DNA of 64,000 nt from Candidatus Obscuribacterales bacterium (GCA_020050835.1 JAGVKB010000075.1:1-64000), one strand, 5' to 3'. Numbered from the stretch's first letter, positions 21,001 to 24,017 are shown. Program-made: numbers and translations. Notes: generated by a model from the sequence alone, not told the origin.

Positions 21001-22943
21001 TTGGAAAGCCTGAGCGCAAGATGGAGCTTAAACAGGCAATCAATCAGGCGATTAAGGAGAGGCAACAGATTACGACGCAGATAGCCGATAACGTCGAAGC
21101 ACGTTATCGAGCGGCAACGGAAGTGGAACAACGGCAACTGAAGCCGCTGTTGTTAGATACTCAACGGGCAAAGCTGACGGAAGATAGAGGAATGTTGCGG
21201 CTGGAAGCCGAAAAGCTATGGCAGCAATTAGAGGCAAACCCTGAAAATCAAAAGCTACAGGCCAAGTTGGCTGAGCTCGAAAAACGAATTGGTGAGATAC
21301 CCAACGAGTTGATTAACAATCTCGAGCAGCGTCTGGAGCCGATGTATGAACCGCTCAGGCAGATCGAGGCGGAGCGGCAGGACTTGTTGGCTAAAATCGG
21401 CGACGAGGTCGATAAACTGGACGAGCAAATGGAAAGTGCGGATACCGCAAAAACGGCCGATTTAGTCAGGCAGCGTGATCAGCTACAAAGGAAGCTAGAC
21501 ACTGAGAAGGAACGGTTCCGGAGGCTGACCGACATTGCTCAAGCCGAGATGCGGGTCTTCGAGATCGCTCTGGCAAACGAGCGTGGTGCAATCGCTCCTA
21601 CGATGGAAAGGTCACCATATATGATTCGAGACGCTGGGCAAGGAAAGTTTAGAGCCGACGATAACATTCCGCTTACTGTGAAAAAGATCATATCGAATGA
21701 TGGAAAGTCTTTGCTAGTATCGCAAGAAGCTTTGGATACAGCAGTTCATGAAGTTAAGACGAGCGGAAATAAGCCGGAGCATCTTAAGCTTCACAATAGC
21801 CCGGAATCGAGGATCGGCGGCGAGTATCTAGCAAAGACCGGCTCCGTAGATATCAACTCGCGCCACTACGGTGTCAGGACAGGAAGTGGAGAGATTATAG
21901 ATGTCACTCAGGCGGTCATAGCTCACAGTTTGCGGCATGAGCTTGGACATGACTTTCACGAGAAGTTCTTCAATAATCTGTCCGAGGATGTTCAAAATAG
22001 AGTGCTGGAGGCTTTCAGAAGCAATCTTGAGCATGCGCTGAATAACGAGCTAGCCGGAGTCGATGCTTTTCTGCGAAGTCTACCCGCAGGCGCCGAGCTC
22101 AGGGAGCAGCTCCTGTCTGGCGCTCCGATTGATTTGAGAATGTATGGGTTAACCACGGATGGTCCAGGATATCTTGTCTATGCGCTCAGCTTTAAAGAGG
22201 TTGTAGCAGAGATGGCAGCGATCCGAAGGTTGGATCGGCTGACTGGAGAAAGGCTGAATTTTTCAGGGTTGCTCAATTCATCGACTAATCAATTGCAGCC
22301 AGAAAGGGGAACTGTGCTCGAGCCGCTGGCTGGTTTTTACCGAACTTTTAGCGACGAGGCACTTAGACCTTTCGAACGAATGGCAGACAATCCAACTGAC
22401 TCTCAGCGGCCTTTCACTAAGCCGGTAGCCCCGGAAGCCGAAGCCCGTAGTCAAAGGTTGAAGCCGGCCTTGCTAGATCTTCAGCGATCGTCAATGACGG
22501 ACGAAAGAATGATGCTCAAGCTCGAGCGCGAAGAAGTTGGCAAGCAATATCCTGACTCCGAAACGGATCTGCAGGCACGGGAGAAGAGGATCAACTATAT
22601 CGAGCAGCGCGTGAAAGAGCTCAACGAGCAAGTGGTACGCAACCGCGAGGAGCGGCTCGACCTTCTCGATTTGCAAGTGCACAAGCTCGAACTAGGTTTT
22701 GCCGATACAAAAATGGGAAGAGCTGAGATCGCTGACCTGACTCAACAGAAGCAAAACGCAAGGGCGGATGAGCGTCAGGCGATCGATGAAAGAATCAGCA
22801 TGCTTCAAAAGAAGTTTGATGAAAAGTTGGCGCAGTACTCCAAACAGATTGAGGCAGCCAGAAAGGAGCAAGAGGCTGTGGCTAAAGAATTTGAGGAGGA
22901 GAAGCTACTGCTTTCCAGGGAAGCTAGCTCGACAGTAGATTGA
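1..22943 (+). CDS. Giant multidomain protein, 5' end outside window (at least 7,646 aa)
   Basis: The frame is open from the left edge (first full codon at base 3) to the TGA at 22941-22943, so the real start lies upstream. The TTG at 132 has coding sequence before it and is not a start. With base 3 as residue 1, residue number equals codon start divided by 3. Order of parts: charged Lys/Glu/Asp/Gly-rich beta-type repeats (3-2,400); a duplicated module (2,860-5,560); YD repeats (5,700-7,560); helical part (7,600-10,500); Ala/Gly-rich hydrophobic part (10,540-11,480); 27 Pro-rich repeats; coiled coils; zincin-like modules with HExxH at 15081, 16536, 20004 and 21936; a ChaN/Tiki-like domain at about 18,400-19,060; terminal coiled coil. 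No family covers the whole. The architecture suggests a secreted or surface giant protein, but no signal sequence is visible because the N terminus is missing. Function is unknown; polymorphic-toxin-like or envelope-associated roles are guesses. Confidence 0.93.
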   Translation, partial: EEVRKEEVKKPESEEKAPNYKHEAKLDKAGKPQEVDLGSGHGKLIKTEKGWVHQDEKGNQTKPEKDADGKIKPVQIDGFDPNVMKMSESGVIKGDFDKLDDGTIRYDNKEGLMEYHKQDGTKEIRNFNDYSRETFDDQGKSQGRTYWDGYDWREAAKGPDGKDLVSTDQKTGVATVQFTHKDGRPDSIERDPKNNSLDVKFAGGTSYHANWNERKQVFDNGHGQKTTLYQDGEGQWRQAARKPDGSDWVESRNGRNIVRFAPESDKDLDDIRQGRRAAAAVINPENGDITSVYASGKEVSSNKDGEVTGVRSSNGARTKVEDGKITLPDGRVLSREEVAPQMKLDAKPEEKKEADKDKPDKDKPDKDKPDKEKPEDKGPKPAPKDDSASESKNERWSLLDPKTGKKIEVAGKPTLGKDGDVDFKEKDGTKHLIDGTGREVREKDGKPVGITEANGNDWKVEPTKKEGVYKYSLQGEHKIDPIVGKAELKPDGSVAIRDEKTGEATKVGSDGSITVHVKHGDKDLLKYSKGHKLDGTSEEKYFHRDDSGKLTHVSSDPDGKKLTDKVDPKDEKLKQFNSADKSFGSPTDYNETDGSYSVAKLQSNQITGFTHRRLNGVEVDTKVGAEGKEVFLEARQRNADKSVSTIKVDDVGVEREVKRELPDKTSLEWDLKGRLAATTDIDGNRRRFSRKDDGQTEVWLQKKGEKIEKLVEATDPSEKPNAAGQRTLRELVESKDGKTKHGSPVSYTENGARISRVGTDEGVSGATRIEQLNGRQQILVGGELLSDHNPKQFEKESKTRIDIAKKDWDSPVRDHSDFDRRAADAKFVFLSRHSSEEDRRKALGALEQLRASKFGKEDKNLQKTIEDFRDLSAVDKAIKDGEKSGSAGSTVKELQQLSKGESKAARDLLQAISITTGKDDGKAGKEGGKQPKESDAQKAPAETKPTQQYPKDTIDKLRSALEQKVSGQRVAEATAGLSSNSSQEELARARTKLMSEASHGNEQAKNLALGIDAMIQKESLARIPDVAPSVEKAPDGTIKPIVKGDVVTTINYDGDKNPVGFTIKKGDKLLSEHKKADGPFKLNERSGEITVVRESGTPGTLSRTEQVFCPDGSRQLNEYGANGMRTQQTLNGWNEAGESKTSVVRYSYRTEDGSSALNAGQVKSVVATQANESGKATKIQHFDSAAAVEANRPVVVENIDYEKNTKGETETHTFTSHVNPKQPEEFGKVEITRTTDAKTGLVSGTEVSSSFTVKGVKTSQLAKFDAQGKAIELTRQVGDQQFEFSLNDGKVAGVTLNGKPMEKGKEEQAELLRGQEALENLKAKHDVRSNLDAAHRDFLKPGTTGEERAQSLEKLKLAAESATGKDRQRLQRLVGSYEALNTAQDLQAVTKKPVHALSPEEKIERAKKAAISLESLQRQSEQEPEKSKFYERSKQSAELLKPFGADSQAVAEKTNDLVARLRSDKEEVRQGAMDELEKLNPDLSTGIEKSRSEANLKRIAGQLGTEATRADFSQAQVDLEKEAAAGNKNAQRMLDWTTAMKETVSERDKPKELSADVKVEADDLGRVRRISKGGVTTEIGYSGDGTAPTSVALVDKYGKRLPLQASDGRISVNKQTGEVTITERTGKPTGLGRTETRIAPGGRIERNEHSDSGLRTRQTLTETTVDDASKKSSQKTSTSVYQYYGTDQRPTTNPKEVSAATAITSDGQGSKIKRFGSLSDLEFDRPSVTVSKDKTSTGKQSSETFTTSQKVDPGKPPTVSQFQKSTNKETGERKITQTDEKTKSELVISVDAQGKVNALSRKVGDDKVEYELKDGKVDAVVKNGKRMTEFEKDKSSDEFQRLRKEGEQLLEVAKRDGLTKPYKEELLGKVFDRTTSKPDRAQAYKDLETFYKSGTDGKSVKRNSDNSITMTDSDGSLTLNKDHSSLQRSAKGAVVATVNAAGGVTSYEPADRGPADQPRKVTLPSGKVWESDKGSWKDPVTGERMKGVWQLENNGDLTLRSGSEKNKESMTMKLDGSRVFRDADGLVSQVVDKESKVTQFQYDKQDKGMPLVSMTYPDGTRMRKLNGDVWTKEGSIDIWKGTREVRDDGTVVLKPTGEDKEITRRTDGWEVHKNTKTGEATIERDNPNGSHVVKNDRDQIVSVRDANGNERKFGYDKAGELNKIAGPSGTWILEESGDWRKEGTNERRSDRPEVSDNGTYREVSTDGKCEVVYKGDGSVLKNIDGKTTEMTTARGQTYKFGYDRAGNLSSIQYPNQDGAIWKTDDGKTWKQFDRNGESLNAIEHAEISIDADGNVRKTKHEGSGSTTFEFKTDGSVYDQQTGLTMKENKDGSRVYANELGQVAKVTNKDGVTSEYGYDQNGILNRIKNEEGDWNCDDGVNWWKSGSDGATNWKQHISVLKDGTEKRREPGSQAEHYFRTDGSVVVQDNGALRVHRVVHGKEVVSETVNAKGELMRFSYDKVNGVVQLSGVEYPDGEKIETKDGFNWTGSKSGNTWQGVARVHSDGTFQTIDADGTQRTFPLDGSRKGADDASKKQELEAAAQRLVEALTWSFSNRTYSGRSQAIDEVLSGRSSAEIRILKHLFEQKFGTGKSMEQEFRERLMSGAQTDKALEYLNRDDGPMFEGIKANDAERIHLALTERQEVLGRSVEQCEKDIRLTLSKLSASQIKDLEETYKNKYGSSIWDDIEKGKNLSEFTRESVKSYRKGSDVITSDERTALMEKAFATGNIDHLEEAASLTTREGREKFIAANGGLENLRKLIWNKYGGTFSSRDAVHALESVVFGEISDAQKIRDSKGWFQNEKQNVDQTFQDLTSEKREMYVQGEYLAQAVARDPSRKLSDKEKEALTLYRNMASAVDTSHSDLNPWKRQERAILRDGLEVPGGGLLTALHQHGGEFWAGRRSDVVNTVHDMSRPQWDALLNDPSYLGKMNSSDLEWRLKDENYKAAMDVVKAKLDFKKKLDSMDLSELRKLPQFAGMAERDLSGKYLKGRDLDRRLRGGEDVSKNLMDKHDQADKQTGASSDSPLHPFKLQQLEGQLRKKLQSEDVDEQEKAKEAIEALEFYRKESYEAVKEGARRPVNDLLMDAAGDPKAGVDAVVKMTPEERQRVRDDAEFRRAIQERASATLGKDSAGYKVVEGILRQIQDSKENTAPKMDVLDKLRMMSYEQDKNWDKTAITPEAFREIEKSFRDDPSVREKLLSDKQYAAEFESAARKVMRSKDWIGSHPYDEFVRPLIQNGRLSGQELASLYRGNDEGLLQHLMVLDPQRLNELASNPGEKSAVLSKLELSGAKVAEQLLSQGSELAGKKDKFIGTFGNDSGSVERIIRQGGPKSNNDTKFLDGLSTNQKKELDALTAQWKQGPASEADKLRMYVLGVGVKADEVKKILGEMKLDEKRAMLGEYARKYGMDLKSDLLQKTSGAERTQMEYLVRTHKMTEGARFNAALDKSTASDGGWGTYAMRMTGSASGSLTDMRQDLADLHKVLMRANSGGNIVDEKEFKRLEEGFKDGVANFQQAKEDFASSAVSATIAVAATVAAPLTGGASLVPILAAAGAGAALKVGVHAAIEGADFQWTFGNLAYKSASGVIEGGTSVIGPGHLGAAMGLGKRAAQEAAELAAREVLVATGAALTAEGKQLLVNGVKKLVGSSLAEGAEQVAAKELQSLAKQALKRSLTNLSEEAAENLAKTLARSMERNLEQGLAREAKRYLTRIVVATADVGIESASSVAETLLDQVATGKYNINELILSAREGGLGAVFGNVSGQAFGSLGHAMGRQHSSIVAQFSYASFENIGSQVVGDLGTQLVTTGKVDIGQLLQTAVQSTVASSPGSHEKHSHPSDRPHHPNGPYPPGGAHPPTPNSGVPRVEVPRAAAVESQPKQALPPSGAPAAAAESQPKQAVPPSGAQPPAAESQPKQAVPPSGAPAAAVESQPKQAVPPSGAQPAAAESQPKQALPPSGAQPAAVESQPKQALPPSGAPPPVAESQPKQALPPSGVQPPVAESPPKQALPPSGVQPPVAESPPKQALPPSGAQPPAAESQPKQVLPPSGAQPPAVESQPKQVLPPSGAPAAAVESQPKQALPPSGAQPPVAESQPKQVLPPSGAQPPAVESQPKQALSPSGAPAAAVESQPKQALPPSGAPAAAAESQPKQALPPSGVQPPVAESQPKQALPPSGAPAAAAESQQKQALPPSGAQPPAAESQPKQAVPPAGAPAAESQPKQALPPSGAQPPAPESQPKQAVPPVGAPAAEPQQKQAAPPSGAQPPAGEAQPKQSLPPSGAQPPAAESQPKQAVPPSGAPSPAAESQPKQAVPPVGAPAAESQQKQAAPPSGASPAAAESQPKQAAPSVGGSQPIERPAATPVAAVHHLPATPSVSERPSPVTPARSETLRRDVEPASTSANSAEKLLSTLGRSSSLEKLADLQLKQVQQMLEKFDARAYKQSREQLWRQIETLPADPAARTEALKQAQKIAESLLKDSRGLINDGVAQINKAIEKDLKQLRSEAQSPNQSRVEKLIARDEARMKELSRDAKKQDADGKFLPIVQVEQPLSRGRDGTALSQNAPLAQATPAPQGAAKPADSSPVVSSEISFAPPKPGAGDNAGKRPSDSTASTTNLATTSSMGSSAAGGQKSATLPSAGVAGQPGSSTVPDGSKPSGAHPAAPVDPSGSVSSATQSHSDPMLAHNSTSDPNQVQASQSVVPAGGSVDPAHSNTQTPALAAPSQVSPDPNAAASGTGHSSRTSGDAAPVLQARDGGELPPERQALQDKREALASQRADQRKQLRELDARLQEPDLSLDTRRQLLAQQRELQRQESFTSLQIQKNVQNHIDAVKAELTQRKTQVDEQVKASEDRLARKSRDTEQRLETSDDPQTVLRELSEANDQHDSLEKRLRENYREDTKALLEEHRLLQIALANERGDMPTAAADSRLRIREAGEDFTGARLNQRDNVPLEITGDAGDKPVKIDSFDAQVEAMRDDRARVDGLMLSNRPDDPHRGQRSHDGKIFVNTSEGTINYGGGDHHFNRERVEGTYHHESGHGQHREYFEEVVKTQHPESHEAVMDAYREALQPYQEQILAEPNGADIWRRLNEGEYISGQESPIGYLLSFPEMYAEMHALHETNRRAGGGATFDQSVDRITGSARATVIRNFENLHAALEQHSFNRFDADAALAAANNGALPRAENPEPIKANYRGTEVEVAGANADSGLSVVRVSDEQQGLPVEKNVSRQELEQKAVKFEIDGRAYYTDPDGKSGNLFVEFGDTNGMVKLFEDPRLKAVPSDELTAVSKAPDDHVQPSGEGDTTGSKASGNTNASPDSRVLDTKRDRSSLVEHAGVPANADGAPSSRSDKFGPDYTLKPEQTHKDGKHGAPTDAGPGSESRFNATEGKPSPHEAAGSPLKSAYAGDLTLTGNEVVSKGGQEILDLIKAVNDASAAEKGAWSSKVRAEYEQKRRVAEAALYKEVMSQAQELAQKMGIPRELLEHGVMRLTRSVTEGGSYNPGDHSLGLSLNSIGDPRETLFHELRHLNRFLNKTALAEAAPDTYFHQVQESVIGNVGNGQVRLEFDDKLHRRAQLDPEGQRVVQEMLRELLQAPGVDTEQAVGDLKLSDPAKYDQLTKAFGGGNAGHQKAVAELNGERSHYEQVKNCATISEHARQSQPIEAHDSPDVVAEKTKHNEKVKALNDEIERRRVSFEKGKHIWGNALENSPVMKRETRGFSNAVTGLKDKHHYVKSREEIAARAASAVTLRELVDRASSSLEMGQGLSALKQRILDSATFRDSQAQNLLRRVVDGVEDMKTAANSVEKGLARVKANEAAEELVTRLDPRAAETMSLVNDMIQAGVLSRDAVPPKLKHLIAGNDFIARGIESAKAFLLGRKSHDSSEQLVGRRITTRGSEGEIVALNKKSGIAAIRLDAPASQASQMKVLTDSQVGQMQSFKVGSVDYYFDAQSSQVYGVVNRSADGKAISVMSDPTLTVVPAADLVRAGRKPAQPAGGNTLEFRSPLVAEHPAALDRGAGEHFSGELPGCDGVPFTVTNGPQVTTFGREGDQHTIDFSWDGEFDGRLLSRDGIHWTLQHPNGGSYSWEGAVRSEGGQLTFHKTDGEPRVNPFVPHAYLPVEASAGEISVVGRHFSGHSDQQVAERVKNIKSIVNQNGADPRRMVAESMERSRVVAFGEVHTQSENSNPHREFGAALMPVLAEAGASHLAVEMPDTMNRVLDSFNRGELTVEQLRAELQVQFGAEAANYTGRDYLTILAAARASGLQIVAVDHPNMAGERGTPGAFRTPERDEHIAQRVGEILDRQHGAGGQPSKVVMWYGANHLAPDGSYPKAAEILKQSYDVTTVFEQSSRSPGTLFHLAGELNGPLAIGTESAAIGELSDFHQYGEPLGRFDRVIVYPESFSARPQSEVVAPAGHHSNEQSVAPRGVGENANVLEKLNQRERQAAAEKRAEKHKHVIEHELPSTSPETSKHLEERYPEFVKPDGKVKVDFEEGIVKGVLDKWSESFTLKLAEVARKEQEVVSRYEDYRQKQECRDQCEVECRKKSESEVNELIAQDPDLAADLAMQELLKQEVYQQLLESAPVGLDEVQAAHDSWQAIAREHAALNTEVKQALQLRKLELQSELDRYARANNLPRVKVVVDELAAGEGGYVRGQGLLLLSKYDLGARSGGSDLHKILYHELFHGKQDLDVVRRSIHEASGGNVSTAADRQLVKAHYESETGVPLSDRLLDKVLKSSKDAPSLTEAELADAADLARSFRDARPVGDIMRELYNDARVTNTQIRRLEMGNDNAVDRLFAKLSESERLRQRLFQGGQMPVNVERHYKEWLKIREESGGDQAELRRRFNDSAAHKDLLEHLRGRRDRLNEMGKQVLDKYAFTLHEQQAYGVEDALSPRAGGGSAAKESYASEPSDRNAGQVDFSIIPNSSPIMTGSRQAEPAAKVPTGNAGRLPAEAPKGYWQQALDWLGVGSAKSAAGKPQPIDPVKLDADRSRLVQRQSTVQQRLAQLETELVGKPERKMELKQAINQAIKERQQITTQIADNVEARYRAATEVEQRQLKPLLLDTQRAKLTEDRGMLRLEAEKLWQQLEANPENQKLQAKLAELEKRIGEIPNELINNLEQRLEPMYEPLRQIEAERQDLLAKIGDEVDKLDEQMESADTAKTADLVRQRDQLQRKLDTEKERFRRLTDIAQAEMRVFEIALANERGAIAPTMERSPYMIRDAGQGKFRADDNIPLTVKKIISNDGKSLLVSQEALDTAVHEVKTSGNKPEHLKLHNSPESRIGGEYLAKTGSVDINSRHYGVRTGSGEIIDVTQAVIAHSLRHELGHDFHEKFFNNLSEDVQNRVLEAFRSNLEHALNNELAGVDAFLRSLPAGAELREQLLSGAPIDLRMYGLTTDGPGYLVYALSFKEVVAEMAAIRRLDRLTGERLNFSGLLNSSTNQLQPERGTVLEPLAGFYRTFSDEALRPFERMADNPTDSQRPFTKPVAPEAEARSQRLKPALLDLQRSSMTDERMMLKLEREEVGKQYPDSETDLQAREKRINYIEQRVKELNEQVVRNREERLDLLDLQVHKLELGFADTKMGRAEIADLTQQKQNARADERQAIDERISMLQKKFDEKLAQYSKQIEAARKEQEAVAKEFEEEKLLLSREASSTVD
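1065..1124 (+). repeat. Four 15-bp coding repeats (DKDKP linker)
   Basis: Four tandem copies of the unit GACAAGGACAAACCA, the last slightly diverged, encode a Lys/Asp/Pro linker within the giant protein. The stretch is a highly charged, presumably disordered spacer between two beta-rich parts. Confidence 0.85.
2860..5560 (+). repeat. Tandemly duplicated protein module in the giant gene
   Basis: Two diverged copies of a helix-plus-beta unit lie at about 2,860-4,450 and 4,480-5,560. Both contain a helical segment of the form G-N-x-x-A-(Q/K)-x-(M/L), then a beta part with the matching pieces SGEITVVRESGTPGTLSRTE and TGEVTITERTGKPTGLGRTE. After these come G(M/L)RT(Q/R)QTL and a D-(A/x)-QGK-x-x-x-L-(T/S)-R-(Q/K)-VGD motif. 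The similarity is at protein level only, so the duplication is old. Confidence 0.75.
5700..7560 (+). repeat. Rhs/YD-type repeat region of the giant protein
   Basis: Several copies of the YD-repeat signature (F/Y)-x-YD-x-x-G-x-L-x-x-I are spaced roughly 250-330 bp apart, for example FGYDKAGELNKI near 6,460, FGYDRAGNLSSI near 6,720 and YGYDQNGILNRI near 7,066. They alternate with Trp-containing strands and G-D-G turns. This is the pattern of Rhs/YD beta-shell proteins. No canonical Rhs core-terminating motif is seen, and what follows is helical rather than a toxin tip. Confidence 0.7.
7730..10290 (+). other. Helical part of the giant protein with annexin-like segments
   Basis: The segment is almost entirely predicted helix. 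At least four pieces fit the annexin repeat pattern Y-x-x-K-(Y/F)-G-x-x-(L/I)-x-x-(D/E)-(L/I)-x-x-x-x-S-G, near 7,735-7,815, 7,995-8,080, 8,260-8,340 and 10,188-10,290. Bacterial annexin repeats are known but rare. The match is by eye and weak, and the pieces are farther apart than in a compact four-repeat annexin core. Confidence 0.4.
10540..11480 (+). other. Ala/Gly-rich hydrophobic segment of the giant protein
   Basis: About 310 residues are rich in Ala, Gly, Val and Leu. They start with a long hydrophobic stretch (near 10,560-10,690, containing GGASLVPILAAAGAGAALK) and end with QVVGDLGTQLVTTGKVDIGQ near 11,375. Similar Gly/Ala-rich amphipathic stretches occur before C-terminal modules of polymorphic toxins and in the gene at the right edge of this window. 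Membrane insertion is possible but unproven. Confidence 0.5.
11613..13049 (+). repeat. 27-copy Pro-rich coding repeat (54-bp unit)
   Basis: Twenty-seven tandem units, mostly 18 residues with consensus ESQPKQALPPSGAQPPAA, encode a Pro/Ala/Gln-rich extended linker. Three units (19, 21, 25) are 16 residues and the last is 17. Copies are close to identical in DNA in the middle and diverge toward the 3' end, as expected for an array that expands by slippage or unequal exchange. The array separates the N-terminal YD/helical half from the C-terminal zincin half, like a stalk or spacer. Confidence 0.95.
14690..15480 (+). other. Zincin-like module 1 (HESGH) in the giant protein
   Basis: The motif HHESGHGQH has its HExxH core at 15081-15095 (residue 5027). 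About 75 residues downstream is SFPEMYAEMHAL, which may supply a third zinc ligand. The module is preceded by a coiled coil and the phrase IALANERG. Module 4 (21,540-22,330) has the same layout, so the two are internal paralogues. HExxH is typical of zinc metallopeptidases; peptidase activity is inferred. Confidence 0.65.
16370..16750 (+). other. Zincin-like module 2 (HELRH) in the giant protein
   Basis: LFHELRHLNR with the HExxH core at 16536-16550 (residue 5512) follows a segment containing GIPRELLEHGV and EGGSYNPGDHSLGLSLNS. The same order (a PR motif, EGG-Y-x-x-G, L-x-LS, then HELxH) recurs in module 3 near 19,860-20,018, so these two form a second paralogous pair. Helical sequence follows. 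Confidence 0.6.
18400..19060 (+). other. ChaN/Tiki-superfamily-like domain in the giant protein
   Basis: The domain contains VVAFGEVHTQSENSNPHREF (GEVH at 18492-18503), then LAVEMPDTMNRVLD with a GELTVEQL follow-up, RDEHIAQRV, and YGANHLAP with its His codon at 18930. The G-E-x-H start, the (V/L)EM strand, the x-L-D-x-(Y/F)-x-x-GE-(L/I) helix and a late G-x-x-H fit the EreA/TraB/ChaN (Tiki) superfamily, with ChaN-like haem-binding proteins closest by eye. Whether it binds haem or hydrolyses a substrate cannot be told. Confidence 0.6.
19840..20300 (+). other. Zincin-like module 3 (HELFH) in the giant protein
   Basis: LYHELFHGKQ has its HExxH core at 20004-20018 (residue 6668). It is preceded by NNLPRVKVVVDEL and EGGYVRGQGLLLLS, matching the run-up of module 2. 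Downstream sequence is helical and charged. It is probably a zinc-binding metallopeptidase fold; a third ligand is not assignable by eye. Confidence 0.6.
21540..22330 (+). other. Zincin-like module 4 (HELGH) in the giant protein
   Basis: LRHELGHDFHEKFF has its HExxH core at 21936-21950 (residue 7312) and is followed after about 80 residues by LSFKEVVAEMAAI, the counterpart of the SFPEMYAEM phrase in module 1. The preceding IALANERG and DDNIPL phrases also repeat from module 1. Coiled coils flank it on both sides, and the final coil (22,440-22,940) resembles the coil at about 21,140-21,450. Confidence 0.65.
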
Positions 22944-23242
22944 GCATGACTTCATCACTACTTTGCTGGAGATGGGAATCGAGCTGCCCGAATACTTGCT
23001 GGAAAATCCGCACTATGGCCGCCGAGAGGTACTCGCCGAAGTGGAGCGAATGTCTCGCCGGTACTGGACTTTGGCGAAAGTCCAGTTACACCGATCTTTC
23101 CGTTGTGTTGCTCTACGATCGCTTTACAGATTGCCGAGAGGTGGTCAATCAGGCGCTTTGGACTGTTGAGCCTTCGGTGGAAGTCTTTGATGAAATTGAC
23201 AATGCAGAGGCGCTGAGAAAGCAGCGGGATGTTCAATCGTAG
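22939..23242 (+). pseudogene. Frameshifted relic of a small gene
   Basis: Directly after the giant gene, frame 1 reads coherently from about 22,939 to 23,080 (GIELPEYLLENPHYGRREVL). The continuation then reads coherently in a different frame to the TAG at 23240-23242 (DLSVVLLYDRFTDCREVVNQ, then a Glu/Asp-rich end). Neither frame is good over the whole length, which suggests one small gene broken by a frameshift near 23,080-23,095. I do not recognise the family. It could also be two chance frames. Confidence 0.35.
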
Positions 23243-23736
23243 CCCTGATTGGCCCTTATTGTCCGGAGTGGAAGATAGAGCCGCATTGGATCGTCAGGCA
23301 TCGGTCTGAAGCCGAGTTCTTTGCGCTCGTAGTAAACTTTCGCTTCCAGATCTTTGGTGTCAACGATGACTGCAGCTACGCCGGCTATCTCGCTCACCTG
23401 GAGGGCTCGAAGGAAAGCGTCTTTCAGCATGCCAATTCCAAGTCCCTTACCGTGGAAGCGGTGATCAACAGCAAGGCGAGCGATCACAAGCACTGGTATT
23501 GGATACTTCCCGAGCCCCTTGCGGATCTCTGCCGGGCATTCTTGCCATTCAATGTTCCCGACAACCAGGGTGTAATAAGCAATTACGCGGTTATCGTCCA
23601 GGACAACATAAGTTTTTGCGCCATCCTTTTCCTGTGTCTGACTGGCAAACTTCTGGAGGTAATAGTTTAATTGAGGCTTGCCGCAGTCGAAGGCTGACCT
23701 GTCATGCTCCTTTTCCAGGGGGCATGGTGATTTCAT
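23233..23736 (-). CDS. GNAT-family acetyltransferase, probable toxin of a type II TA pair
   Basis: This 167-residue protein has the GNAT fold signatures: an acyl-CoA loop of the form H-x-x-G-x-G-(L/I)-G in DHRFHGKGLGIGML, a preceding VLVIARLAVD strand, and a C-terminal YYERKELGFRPM segment. The N-terminal LEKEHDRSAFDCGKPQLNYY is typical of TacT/AtaT/ItaT-like toxins, which acetylate the aminoacyl group of charged tRNAs and block translation. Its ATG overlaps the stop of the upstream DUF1778-like gene by 4 bp, so the two are translationally coupled. In such pairs the antitoxin binds the operator and autoregulates. The toxin role is inferred from family and context. Its 3' end overlaps the relic at 22,939-23,242 by 10 bp in convergent orientation. 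Confidence 0.85.
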   Translation of the reverse strand: MKSPCPLEKEHDRSAFDCGKPQLNYYLQKFASQTQEKDGAKTYVVLDDNRVIAYYTLVVGNIEWQECPAEIRKGLGKYPIPVLVIARLAVDHRFHGKGLGIGMLKDAFLRALQVSEIAGVAAVIVDTKDLEAKVYYERKELGFRPMPDDPMRLYLPLRTIRANQGYD

Positions 23737-24017
23737 TCGGCTGCCTTCTCAAAAACGCTTGGTTTATTCATAAGCTTGTGCAATGCCGGGATGCGCGCGG
23801 GCGGAGCGTCCAGCGCAGCGCAAAATTCTTTCCACTGTTCCTCGGTTAGAGAAAAGTGATAGCGACCTTGCTCCTGCAAAACTTCTTGAGCGGCTTCATA
23901 AGCCTTGTCCAGGATGAAGGCAGAAACAGATTTTTGTTTTAGCTCGGCGGCACGGCGGATCGCCTGTTCTTGCTGGGTAGTCCAGCGGAGATTGAACTTC
24001 TCTTGTTTCATTGCCAT
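23733..24017 (-). CDS. DUF1778-type ribbon-helix-helix antitoxin
   Basis: This is a 94-residue protein (start at the ATG at 24017, reading MAMKQEKFNLRW). This start is preferred over an upstream one at 24098 because an AAGGTG ribosome-binding site lies about 10 bases before it and the length matches the family. The N-terminal NLRWTTQQEQAIRRAAELK and SVSAFILDKAYEAAQEVL form the ribbon-helix-helix DNA-binding part. The C-terminal part (LTEEQWKEFCAALDAPP) is the usual toxin-neutralising tail of TacA/AtaR-like antitoxins. It is followed, with a 4-bp overlap, by the GNAT toxin. Confidence 0.85.
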   Translation of the reverse strand: MAMKQEKFNLRWTTQQEQAIRRAAELKQKSVSAFILDKAYEAAQEVLQEQGRYHFSLTEEQWKEFCAALDAPPARIPALHKLMNKPSVFEKAAE

